Assembly: GCA_004297235.1 (NCBI GenBank)
Contig: SCUR01000268.1
Coordinates: 1 to 18,959, forward strand
DNA from: Candidatus Manganitrophaceae bacterium
GTDB taxonomy: Bacteria; Nitrospirota; Nitrospiria; SBBL01; Manganitrophaceae
Direction: 5' to 3'
Length of the DNA stretch: 18,959 nt
Shown here: in pieces, positions 1-8,717 of the stretch
Numbering within the stretch: the first letter of the stretch is position 1
Layout of the letters: every line of letters begins with the position of its first letter
Notes under the pieces: model-generated
Databases searched by the model: none
Told to the model about the DNA's origin: nothing
Seen by the model: the letters and a program-made list of their open reading frames with translations, nothing else
Translations under genes and position numbers: made by a program

Positions 1-1520
<1,520 letters not shown>

Positions 1521-1568
1521 ATTGATGATCCTTTCTTCTTGCCCTTCCCCTTACACTTCACGTGTCCT

Positions 1569-1880
1569 TTACCCCTTCATTTCGCTCAAGGCGTCGGCGT
1601 CGAGCGTTTCGTATTGGCGGTGCATCCGGAGAACCAGCGCCAGGCCGACCGCCACTTCGGAGGCGGCCACCGCCAGGATGAAGAAGAACATCACCTGCCC
1701 GTCGGCCTGTCCCCAGCGCGCGCCGGCGACGATGAAGGCGAGCCCGGCGGCGTTCAGCATCACCTCGATCGACATCAAGATGAAGAGGATGTTACGCCGG
1801 ACCAACAGGCCGATCAGCCCGACGGTGAAGAGGAGCGCCGCCAGAAGGAGTCCGTGCTGCACGGGAATAGACATCATCAT
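1569..1880 (-). CDS. nuoK: NADH-quinone oxidoreductase subunit K
   Basis: A small three-helix membrane subunit of the proton-pumping arm of complex I. The product is about 103 residues; E. coli NuoK is 100. It matches the E. coli type closely: IPVQHGLLLAALLFTVGL near the start, RRNILFILMSIEVMLNA with the conserved membrane Glu, WGQADGQVM, ASEVAVGLAL with the second conserved Glu, and a C-terminus SEMKG against E. coli SEMRG. Three consecutive ATGs (1880, 1877, 1874) compete as starts. GGAG lies 4, 7 and 10 nt before them, so 1877 has the best spacing. I chose 1880 because a TGA in the third frame overlaps it as ATGA, the coupling seen at nuoG/nuoH. The upstream nuoJ reading frame overlaps this gene by 89 nt. 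Confidence 0.95.
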   Translation of the reverse strand: MMMSIPVQHGLLLAALLFTVGLIGLLVRRNILFILMSIEVMLNAAGLAFIVAGARWGQADGQVMFFFILAVAASEVAVGLALVLRMHRQYETLDADALSEMKG

Positions 1881-2382
1881 GCATCTCCAATTTCGGTCTG
1901 CGCCAACCGAGATGATACGCGCCGACGAGCGCACCCATCAGCAAGAACGAGGCGAGCTCGACCCCGATCAGATACGGCCCGAAGAGAACCTTCCCGACCG
2001 CCTTGGGGTCGATCTGCTCGACCCCCGGGGTCGGCAGGCCGGCGCGGCCCAAGAGATAAACGACCTCGCCGACCAAGATCGCCGCCAGGATCGACGGGCC
2101 GATCCAGACCGACGGGCGCAGCCAATGCCGCTCCCGCTCGGTCGCCTGCCGTCCTAAGTTGAGCATCATGACGACAAAGATAAACAAAACCATGATCGCG
2201 CCGGCATAGACGATCACCTCCAGGGCGGCCACGAACGGCGCGCCGAGGAAATAAAAGAGGAGTGCCACCGCTAAGAGAGAGACGATGAGGTAGAGAAGCG
2301 CATGAACCGCATTGGGACTCATCACCATCAAAAGGGTGGCCGCCACGGCCACGGCGCCGGCGATGTAGAATGAGGTCAGCAT
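1792..2382 (-). CDS. nuoJ: NADH-quinone oxidoreductase subunit J, probably 3'-frameshifted
   Basis: A membrane subunit of complex I with five predicted helices. The ATG at 2382 begins MLTSFYIAGAVAVAATL and is preceded by GGAAGAG. The in-frame upstream extension is repeat DNA and should be ignored. Conserved parts are NAVHALLYLIVSLLAVALLF, EVIVYAGAIMVLFIFVVMML, RPSVWIGPSILAA and FGPYLIGVELASFLLMGALV, followed by GAYHLG, all aligning with E. coli NuoJ (184 residues). After GAYHLGWRR the frame continues for about 30 arginine- and proline-rich residues, overlapping nuoK out of frame to give 196 residues. That tail does not look like membrane protein. A TGA in the third frame at 1879-1877 would give a normal ATGA junction. 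The simplest reading is a one-base indel near the 3' end, either real or an assembly error. The family call is firm, but the C-terminus is doubtful. Confidence 0.92.
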   Translation of the reverse strand: MLTSFYIAGAVAVAATLLMVMSPNAVHALLYLIVSLLAVALLFYFLGAPFVAALEVIVYAGAIMVLFIFVVMMLNLGRQATERERHWLRPSVWIGPSILAAILVGEVVYLLGRAGLPTPGVEQIDPKAVGKVLFGPYLIGVELASFLLMGALVGAYHLGWRRPKLEMHDDVYSRAARTPSGGAPLHRRADRPVGPA

Positions 2383-2396
2383 GGTCACTCTTCCAA

Positions 2397-2482
2397 ATTG
2401 CGGATTGCGGAATGCGGATTGCGGGTTTAAATTCAAAACCGATTTGTTTTGTTTCTCTAATCCGCAATCAGCATTCCGCAAT
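2397..2482. repeat. Heptamer-built inverted repeat between nuoI and nuoJ
   Basis: The left arm is four 7-bp units in a row: ATTGCGG, ATTGCGG, AATGCGG, ATTGCGG (2397-2424). The right arm (2462-2482) is the reverse complement of 2404-2424 with one mismatch. The AT-rich loop is about 37 nt. The element fills the space between the nuoI stop (5 nt away) and the nuoJ ribosome binding site. A close relative lies between nuoH and nuoI. Confidence 0.85.
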
Positions 2483-2487
2483 GTTTC

Positions 2488-3003
2488 TCATGGTAATAGG
2501 CTATGCAGATCGACCGGCGGCGATTCCCGCTCGGCCTCTCCCTTGTCTTTCCCGCCGATGGCGGCGCCGGCGACCTTCCAGTAGTTGTAGCCGTGGTATT
2601 TCCCCTCGCCGGCGATCAGGAGGTCTTCTTTCTCATAGACCATGTTTTGCCGATCGTATTCCCCCATTTCAAATTCGGGGATCAGCTGGATCGCGTAGGT
2701 CGGGCAGGCCTCCTCGCAGTAGCCGCAGAAGATGCAGCGGGAGAAGTTGATCCGGAAAAACTCCGGATAGCGCCGGCCGGTCTCGTCCTGCGTCGCCTGC
2801 AGCGCGATACAGTCGACCGGACAGGCGACCGCGCAGAGATAACAAGCGACGCAGCGCTCCCCGCCGTCCGGATCGCGCGAGAGGATGATCCGCCCTCTGT
2901 AACGCGGGGAAAGCACCGCCTTCTGCTCCGGATAAGGAATGGTGACCGGCCTTTTAAAAACGTGAAGGAAGACGTCCCACATGGTTCTTAAGATGCTCAG
3001 CAT
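2488..3003 (-). CDS. nuoI: NADH-quinone oxidoreductase subunit I (two [4Fe-4S])
   Basis: A ferredoxin-like subunit carrying clusters N6a and N6b, which pass electrons from the NADH-oxidising arm towards NuoB at the membrane interface. The 171-residue product has two canonical motifs. The first has Cys51, 54, 57 and 61 (CVACYLCAVACP). The second has Cys90, 93, 96 and 100 (CIFCGYCEEACP). The stretches RYRGRIILSRDPDG, YPEFFRINFSRC, FEMGEY, VYEKEDLLI and GKDKGEAE and the C-terminus SLLP all match E. coli NuoI (180 residues). The start at 3003 has AGGAAGGAG 5 nt upstream. An inner ATG at 2982 is possible but lacks such a site. Unusually, both flanking junctions hold inverted repeats. Confidence 0.97.
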   Translation of the reverse strand: MLSILRTMWDVFLHVFKRPVTIPYPEQKAVLSPRYRGRIILSRDPDGGERCVACYLCAVACPVDCIALQATQDETGRRYPEFFRINFSRCIFCGYCEEACPTYAIQLIPEFEMGEYDRQNMVYEKEDLLIAGEGKYHGYNYWKVAGAAIGGKDKGEAERESPPVDLHSLLP

Positions 3004-3017
3004 GATGACTCCTTCCT

Positions 3018-3116
3018 ATTGCGGATTGCGGAATGCGGATTTCGGATTGGAAGAAGGGAAAAAGCATTGGTTTTTATGTTTTAAAATCCGCAATCCGAAA
3101 TCCGCATTCCGCAATT
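3018..3116. repeat. Heptamer-built inverted repeat between nuoH and nuoI
   Basis: The left arm is the units ATTGCGG, ATTGCGG, AATGCGG, ATTTCGG, ATTG (3018-3049). The right arm is AATCCGC, AATCCGA, AATCCGC, ATTCCGC, AATTG (3085-3116). Positions 3025-3049 and 3091-3115 form a perfect 25-bp inverted repeat around a 41-nt AT-rich loop. The element fills the junction between the nuoH stop and the nuoI ribosome binding site. The loop shares a T-rich stretch with the repeat at 2397-2482. Confidence 0.9.
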
Positions 3117-3119
3117 GTT

Positions 3120-4070
3120 TCACCCTCCTCTCATCAGCACCACCGCGCCGGTCGCCAGCAGGTTCGCCAGCGCCAACGGCAGCAGCACCTTCCATCCGAA
3201 CGACATCAGCTGATCGAGCCGGGGCCGGGGAAGGGAGGCCCGCAATAAAATAAAAAGAACGAGGAAAAAAGAGCTCTTCAGCAGAAACCAGACGATCGGC
3301 GGCAGGAACGGGCCGTGCCAGCCGCCGAGGTAAAGGGTGGTGATCATCGCGGAGAGGAGGATCATCCCGAGATACTCCCCGATGAAGAACATCCCGAACT
3401 TCATTCCGGAGTACTCGGTGTGAAAGCCGGCGGCCAATTCGGTCTCGGCCTCCGGCAAGTCGAACGGCAGCCGTCGCGTCTCGGCGACGCCGGCGATGAG
3501 AAAGAGAACGAATCCGAGAAACTGCGGAACGACGAACCACAATTCCTGCTGCGCCTCGACGATATCGGTGAGACGAAACGAACCGGCGAGCAGCACCGGC
3601 CCCATCACCGACAGCCCCAAGAACACCTCGTAGGTGATCATCTGCGCGGCGGCCCGCAGCCCGCCGAGCAGGGCGTATTTGCTGTTCGATGCCCAGCCGC
3701 CGAGCACGATGCTGTAGACGCTGAGCGAAGACATCGCGAGAAAAAAGAGAAGACCGATATTGAGATTGGCGAGAAGGAGTCCGGGCGCGAACGGCACGAT
3801 GACGAACGACATCAACACCGCAATCAGAATAATGGCGGGAGCAATGACAAAGACCGACTTGTCGGCGAACGGCGGAACCCAATCTTCCTTCGTAAAGAGC
3901 TTGATGGCGTCGGCGAGCGCTTGCAGCGTGCCGAACGGGCCGACGCGGTTCGGCCCCAATCGATCTTGCCAGACCGCCAGGAGCCGGCGCTCCACCCAGG
4001 TGAGCCACCCGGCGAGGGTCAGCGTGATGAAGAGGAGCCCGACGATGAAGATCAGCGTCCGTAAAATCAT
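3120..4070 (-). CDS. nuoH: NADH-quinone oxidoreductase subunit H
   Basis: A multi-helix membrane subunit that lines the quinone chamber and links the peripheral and membrane arms of complex I. The product is 316 residues; E. coli NuoH is 325. Family signatures are plain: WVERRLLAVWQDRLGPNRVG then PFGTLQALADAIKLFTKED near residues 25-63, GGWASNSKYALLGGLRAAAQ then MITYE in the middle, and ETRRLPFDLPEAETELAAGF then HTEYSGMKFG, the charged loop facing the quinone site. The start codon overlaps the nuoG stop as ATGA, so translation is probably coupled. No defect is seen. It is followed by the inverted repeat at 3018-3116. Confidence 0.98.
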   Translation of the reverse strand: MILRTLIFIVGLLFITLTLAGWLTWVERRLLAVWQDRLGPNRVGPFGTLQALADAIKLFTKEDWVPPFADKSVFVIAPAIILIAVLMSFVIVPFAPGLLLANLNIGLLFFLAMSSLSVYSIVLGGWASNSKYALLGGLRAAAQMITYEVFLGLSVMGPVLLAGSFRLTDIVEAQQELWFVVPQFLGFVLFLIAGVAETRRLPFDLPEAETELAAGFHTEYSGMKFGMFFIGEYLGMILLSAMITTLYLGGWHGPFLPPIVWFLLKSSFFLVLFILLRASLPRPRLDQLMSFGWKVLLPLALANLLATGAVVLMRGG

Positions 4071-6805
4071 GAGACCATCCTCAACATTCTTCCCCCGGCG
4101 GCGGGCCGAAGCCGGCTCCAGGCGGGAAGCGCGACGCCGACGAATGGGGGCATCCCGGCGGAGACGGACGCCAATCCCGCCGGCAGCGACGTGTCGATCC
4201 GGATCAGAAGGGTGTCGGTTCGCCCTTCCAATTCCACCTCCATTTCATCGTCCTCCCCGACGCGCAGGCGCTTTGCGTCGTCCGGAGAAAGCGCGAGGGT
4301 GGGCGCCGGCGCCAGCTCCATCATCGTCGGCGCATAGCGGCTCAGCTCCTCCGAGCCGAAGAGATGATAACGCGGGATGAGAAGCCACCGGTCGGCGCGC
4401 GGCATAAAGCGGGCCGGTACCTCGCCGAAGTAGGGAGGCGCTTTCCCCTCCGGCGGTTCGATCAGACGGAGACCGAGGTGCGCTCCGGGCCCCGATTCGC
4501 CGACCTTCGTTTGAAGCTTGATATTCGCCTGTTGGTTCGAGTTCCAGCCGGGGGCCCAGGGGAGGGGGGTGAGCGAGGCCGGTCGCAGTCCCCCATATCC
4601 CTCCATCGAAAAGGCGAAGGGGGAGTCGGGGTCTTCGGGCGGCTTCGGCTCATGAACGCTCTCATCGGCCCAGATCGCGGTTCGTCCGCTGAACCGGAAC
4701 GATTCGCGCGGAAGCTTCTGGCCGGCGATTCGGAACGCCGCTGACGGGGCGGCGTTCCCCGCGGGGGCCAAGGCCGGGATCGCCCGCGCCATCGCTGCGA
4801 TGACGTCGTCCAGCCCCCGCCATCCTTCCATCTCTTTCCGTCCCGCCTCGGCCATCCCGTCGCGCAGCCACCGCCAGCTCTCTTGAATCTCCCCTTTCGG
4901 GATGAAGACCTTGAAGAGCCGCTGCGCGCGCCCCTCGCCGCTGACCAGGGTGCCGGTCGCCTCGGCGTAGCTGCCGACCGGGAGGACCAGTTCCGACCGG
5001 GTGGAGGTCGGGTGATGGAGCAGATCGAGGGTGACAAGATGCGGGACGGCATCCAGAAACGCGTTCACCGTCGCGTCATCCGCGCGGCGGGTCAGGTCGT
5101 TTTCCAAAAGAAGAACCGTCTCCACCTCGTGGTGGCCGACCGCCTGAAAGGCCTCGCCGAGGGGACGTCCCCCCATCAACCCCAAACCGACCGCATTGCT
5201 CTCCGGGATGGCGAAGGCGAGCCCCGTTTTTTTCCCCTCTCTGCAGAGGGCCCAGGCGATGTTCGCCGCGGCGTGGAGGACCGCTTCGTTGTGCAAGCTC
5301 ATTCCGCTGACGACCAGGGGCCGTTCGGCCCCGCTCAGAGCGCGGGCGATCCGCTCCGCCAGGGCGCCGAGCGGAGGGGAAAGATCGCGGACCGCGGAGG
5401 CATTCGGATCGATCGCATGCGCCACCGCATGGCCGAGCCGGGCCAGCTCGTCGGGGGCGGCCCGATAGGTCTCTGTCGCGACCTCGTCGAGCCGGGTGGC
5501 GGCGGGCGCGGCAATGAAGAAGGGGCTTGAAGGTTGACCGTGGGTTGCGTCCCGCACGGCAATCTCGTTCCAGAGGGGGATCTTCAATTTTGCGGCCGCG
5601 GCCCGCGCCGACTGGCGCGCCGATTGGCGGAGGCTGAGCGCCATTCGCGGGGTCACATTCGTCACATCTTCCCCTAAAATGAAAACGGCATCGGCGCGTT
5701 CGATCTCGGCGAGCGAAGGGGTGCGCGCCGGACCGTTCCGGAGGATGTCGAGGATGACTGAGAGAAGGCGATATTGCATGTCGGCCATCCCGGCGAAAAA
5801 CCGGTCCGGTCCGACCGCGGTCCGCAGCGCGAAGTTCGCCTCCAGCGAGGCGCGCGGCGATCCGATCCCGATCACCCGGCCGTTCCGGAGCAGCTCCCCG
5901 AGGTGCCGAACCGCCTCTTTCTTTGAGATCGGAAGCGTCTTCCCCTCGCGTCGCAGAAGCGGCTCTCGAATCCGCGCCGGGCTGTTGGCATGTTCATAGC
6001 CGTAGCGCCCCCGGTCGCAGAGGAAATAGCCGTTGACCTCCGGGTTGTAGCGGTTGATGTTCCGCCGCAGCGTTCCATAACGCTCGCCGGGGGAGATATT
6101 GCAGCCGAGGCCGCAATGAACGCAGACCGACGGGGCGGTCTCCAGATCCCATTTGCGAACGTAGTGGCGTCCGTACGTCGCATCCTTGAAGACGCCGGTC
6201 GGGCAGACCTCGTCGAGATTGCCGGAGAATTCATTGTCCAAGACGCCGTCCTGCTCGCGGCCGAAGTAGACAGTGTTGCGCAGGTGAAAGGCGTGCAGGT
6301 CGCGCCCTCCGGCATAATCTTGGTAGAAGCGGACACAGCGATAACACTGGATGCAGCGGTTCATTTCGTGCTTCAGCAGCGGGCCGAGGTACTGGTTGCG
6401 GAAGGTCCGCTTCCGGAAGCGGTAGCGGCGGGCGAGATGGCCGCTCATCAAGGTCATGTCTTGAAGGTGACACTCTCCCCCTTCGTCGCAGACGGGGCAG
6501 TCGTGGGGATGATTGAGCATCAACCCTTCGATCACCGAGGCCCGGAACGCTTTCGCGTCGGGGTGGAGGATGGAGATTCGCGTCCCGTCGGCGGCGGGGG
6601 TCATGCAGGCCATGACGATCTTGCCGCGCGTGTCGTTCTCATCTTTGAAGGCTTTCACCGCGCATTGGCGGCAGGCGCCGACGGCCCCCAGCGCGGGATG
6701 CCAGCAAAAATATTCCAGGTCCAATCCGAGCGCCAGGACATTCTGCAAGACATTCTGGGCCGGGTCGGCCGGGTAAGGTGTGTTGTCGATATAGAGTGTC
6801 GCCAT
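4067..6805 (-). CDS. nuoG: NADH-quinone oxidoreductase subunit G (E. coli type)
   Basis: The large iron-sulfur subunit of the peripheral arm, which carries electrons from the FMN site towards NuoI. The 912 residues are close to E. coli NuoG at 908. The [2Fe-2S] ligands are Cys34, 45, 48 and 67. The His/Cys-liganded [4Fe-4S] site N5 is His99, Cys103, 106 and 112. Next come CIQCYRC with a later CPTG cysteine, then CVHCGLGC with a distant Cys in FLCDRGR, the N7-type site. The C-terminal two thirds is the molybdopterin-oxidoreductase-like region, with no sign of a cofactor role. IGIGSPRAS, NFALR, FILGEDVT, RSGRTA-like SGRTA and YHLFGSEELS follow E. coli in order. The start has AGGA 5 nt upstream, in a junction otherwise occupied by an inverted repeat. 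The gene ends in an ATGA overlap with nuoH. Confidence 0.98.
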   Translation of the reverse strand: MATLYIDNTPYPADPAQNVLQNVLALGLDLEYFCWHPALGAVGACRQCAVKAFKDENDTRGKIVMACMTPAADGTRISILHPDAKAFRASVIEGLMLNHPHDCPVCDEGGECHLQDMTLMSGHLARRYRFRKRTFRNQYLGPLLKHEMNRCIQCYRCVRFYQDYAGGRDLHAFHLRNTVYFGREQDGVLDNEFSGNLDEVCPTGVFKDATYGRHYVRKWDLETAPSVCVHCGLGCNISPGERYGTLRRNINRYNPEVNGYFLCDRGRYGYEHANSPARIREPLLRREGKTLPISKKEAVRHLGELLRNGRVIGIGSPRASLEANFALRTAVGPDRFFAGMADMQYRLLSVILDILRNGPARTPSLAEIERADAVFILGEDVTNVTPRMALSLRQSARQSARAAAAKLKIPLWNEIAVRDATHGQPSSPFFIAAPAATRLDEVATETYRAAPDELARLGHAVAHAIDPNASAVRDLSPPLGALAERIARALSGAERPLVVSGMSLHNEAVLHAAANIAWALCREGKKTGLAFAIPESNAVGLGLMGGRPLGEAFQAVGHHEVETVLLLENDLTRRADDATVNAFLDAVPHLVTLDLLHHPTSTRSELVLPVGSYAEATGTLVSGEGRAQRLFKVFIPKGEIQESWRWLRDGMAEAGRKEMEGWRGLDDVIAAMARAIPALAPAGNAAPSAAFRIAGQKLPRESFRFSGRTAIWADESVHEPKPPEDPDSPFAFSMEGYGGLRPASLTPLPWAPGWNSNQQANIKLQTKVGESGPGAHLGLRLIEPPEGKAPPYFGEVPARFMPRADRWLLIPRYHLFGSEELSRYAPTMMELAPAPTLALSPDDAKRLRVGEDDEMEVELEGRTDTLLIRIDTSLPAGLASVSAGMPPFVGVALPAWSRLRPAAGGRMLRMVS

Positions 6806-6830
6806 GATCGTCCTTGGCTAAGGATGAACG

Positions 6831-6923
6831 CCTCCCCCTTGTAAGGGAGGCGGGGTGGGGTAGAAGGCCGTCCTTTCTGTCGGCAGATTTTACCTCCCCT
6901 CGCCCCTCCTTACAAAGGAGGGG
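6831..6923. repeat. GC-rich inverted-repeat element between nuoF and nuoG
   Basis: The left arm (6831-6860) and right arm (6893-6923) are imperfect reverse complements sharing TTGTAAGG and G-rich blocks, around a 32-nt centre. Each arm is also self-complementary: CCCCTCCTT/AAGGAGGGG with a 3-nt loop at 6903-6923, and CCTCCC/GGGAGG at 6831-6850. The layout resembles the short non-coding mobile repeats found scattered in many bacterial genomes. The right arm supplies the nuoF stop codon. Confidence 0.8.
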
Positions 6924-8199
6924 AATAAGGGCACCGCTTTTCGCGAATGTGCCGTTCGAAATCGCCGTGAAAATAGTTCAACCCGCTTGCAAGCGGCTCC
7001 ATCGCGCCGGGGGCGAGGGCGCAGAAGGTGTTGCCGGGGGCCATGAACTTCGTCTGCTCCCGAAGAATCTCCAGATCCCCTTCTTCTCCCTCCCCTCGCT
7101 CCATCGCGCCCAGGATCTGCTCGACCCAGGAGAGGCCGCTCCAGCAGGGGGTGCACCAGCCGCACGACTCCTGGGCGAAGAACCGCTCCACGTTCCACAA
7201 CAGGCCGACCGGGCAGGTCCGGTCGTCCAGGACGATCATCGTCCCGGTGCCGAGGCGGCTGCCGGCTTTCCGGATCTCGTCGAAATCCATCCGAACGTCG
7301 AGATGCGCCTCGGTGATGAATTCGGTGGAAGCCCCCCCCGGAATCGCGGCGCGAAATCGGAGGCCGTCGCGCATCCCGCCGGCATGTTCTTCCAAAATCT
7401 CGCGGGCGGTCGTCCCCATCGGCAGCTCCCAGAGGCCGGGCCGCTTCACCTTGCCGCTGGCGCCGTAGAGCTTGGTCCCGCTGTCGTTCGTGTGGCTTAA
7501 ACCTTTGAACCAGTCGGGACCGTTCTTCAAAATGTGGGGGATATTGCAGAGGGTCTCGACATTGTTCACCACCGTCGGTTTTCCCCAGAGCCCGACCATC
7601 TGAGGGTAGGGAGGTTTGGAGCGCGGGTTGGCCCGCTTCCCTTCCAACGCGTTGAGGAGAGCGGTCTCCTCGCCGCAGATATACCGGCCGGCGCTCACGT
7701 GAACGATCATCTCCAGGCTGTAGCCGGAGCCGAGAATATCTTTGCCGAGGCAGTGATGCTCCGCCGCTTCGGCGATCGCCCGCGAGAGGGCCTCCTTCGC
7801 CTCCCGATAGGCCCAGCGGAGAAAAATATAGGCGACGTCGGCTTCGATCGCATAGGCGGCGATGATCATCCCCTCGATCAGCTGATGCGGGTCTTTCTCC
7901 AGAAGGAATCGGTCCTTGAACGCCCCCGGCTCCATCTCATCGGCGTTGGCGACCAGATATTTGGGATGGGGCGCGTCCGCTCCCCTTGGGACGAGGCTCC
8001 ATTTCACTCCGGTCGGAAAGCCGGCCCCGCCGCGGCCGCGAAGCCCGGAGCGCCGGACCGTATCGAGGACCGCTTCCGGCGTCATCCGGAGCGCCTTTCG
8101 AAGCCCTTCGTAGCCGCCGGCCCGCTCGTAGGCGGCCCGTTCGAGCGCGGCGCCGTCGGACCGGATGTTCCGGGTGAGCGGTTTTTCCATCGTCGGCAT
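6910..8199 (-). CDS. nuoF: NADH-quinone oxidoreductase subunit F (NADH/FMN site)
   Basis: The subunit that oxidises NADH through FMN and holds cluster N3. It is 429 residues from the ATG at 8199. It shows the glycine-rich FMN/NADH loop GRGGAGFPTGVKWSLVP near residues 55-71, then ANADEMEPGAFKDR and SAGRYICGEETALLNALEG. The [4Fe-4S] ligands are Cys346, 349 and 352 in ESCGWCTPC plus Cys393 in GNTFCALAPGA. A GTG at 8211 would abut the GGAGG; the ATG at 8199 is 13 nt from it, and an ATG at 8190 is another option, so the exact start is uncertain. The normal C-terminus ends near RCPY. Here the last residues SPPL and the TAA come from the inverted repeat at 6831-6923. The ATG at 8199 begins 2 nt after the nuoE stop. 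Confidence 0.97.
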   Translation of the reverse strand: MPTMEKPLTRNIRSDGAALERAAYERAGGYEGLRKALRMTPEAVLDTVRRSGLRGRGGAGFPTGVKWSLVPRGADAPHPKYLVANADEMEPGAFKDRFLLEKDPHQLIEGMIIAAYAIEADVAYIFLRWAYREAKEALSRAIAEAAEHHCLGKDILGSGYSLEMIVHVSAGRYICGEETALLNALEGKRANPRSKPPYPQMVGLWGKPTVVNNVETLCNIPHILKNGPDWFKGLSHTNDSGTKLYGASGKVKRPGLWELPMGTTAREILEEHAGGMRDGLRFRAAIPGGASTEFITEAHLDVRMDFDEIRKAGSRLGTGTMIVLDDRTCPVGLLWNVERFFAQESCGWCTPCWSGLSWVEQILGAMERGEGEEGDLEILREQTKFMAPGNTFCALAPGAMEPLASGLNYFHGDFERHIREKRCPYSPPL

Positions 8200-8201
8200 C
8201 T

Positions 8202-8666
8202 CTATTGACACTCCTCCAAGATCGCGTCGATTCTCTCTTTCGTCAGGTCGGCGTGAAGGTCCTCGTCCATCATCATCACCGGCGCGCGGTCGCAGGCGCC
8301 GAGGCAGACGTTCGGCAAAAAGGTGAAGCGGTGATCGGCGGTGGTCTGGCCGAGACCGATTCCGAGCCGCTCCGTCAAGTGGGCCCGCATCCGCTCATAC
8401 CCCATGATCCAGCAGCTGACGCTGTCGCAGAGGAGGATCACATGCCGGCCGACCGGGCGGCGAAAGATCCGATTGTAGAAGGTGGCGATCCCGTCGAGCT
8501 CGTCGGGGGCCATGTCGAGCAGCGCGGCGACGTCCCGAACCGCCTCGTCGGGAACCCACCCGCGGTGTCTCTGGACGATCTTCAACGCATCGATACAGAC
8601 CGCCTGCTTCGTGGGATAAAGGGGAAACTCCGCTTCGATCTCTTTTTTCTCTTCCGGACTCAGCAT
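8202..8666 (-). CDS. nuoE: NADH-quinone oxidoreductase subunit E ([2Fe-2S])
   Basis: A thioredoxin-fold subunit with cluster N1a, placed beside the FMN in NuoF. The 154-residue product carries the four ligands in the usual pattern: Cys80 and Cys85 in CDSVSC, and Cys121 and Cys125 in CLGACDRAP. The N-terminal helical part contains RHRGWVPDEAVRDVAALL and GIATFYNRIFRRPVG, both typical of the family. Usual family lengths are about 155-180. The ATG at 8664-8666 has a moderate GGGAAGAG upstream. A 51-nt gap separates it from nuoCD and contains a perfect tandem of CGCTCCG (8696-8709). The stop lies immediately before the chosen nuoF start. Confidence 0.97.
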   Translation of the reverse strand: MLSPEEKKEIEAEFPLYPTKQAVCIDALKIVQRHRGWVPDEAVRDVAALLDMAPDELDGIATFYNRIFRRPVGRHVILLCDSVSCWIMGYERMRAHLTERLGIGLGQTTADHRFTFLPNVCLGACDRAPVMMMDEDLHADLTKERIDAILEECQ

Positions 8667-8717
8667 TGGTTCTCTTCCCTTATACTCGGCATCCCCGCTC
8701 CGCGCTCCGCATTCGAT

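Noticed and set aside
1551..1567. Short dyad ACAC-TTCAC-GTGT at the nuoK/nuoL junction as a repeat or terminator
   Set aside because: The stem is only 4 bp with no T-run and no second copy seen. Too weak to call.
2383..2481. N-terminal extension of nuoJ into the upstream repeat
   Set aside because: The added residues are a translation of the heptamer hairpin. The ATG at 2382 has a ribosome binding site and matches the family start.
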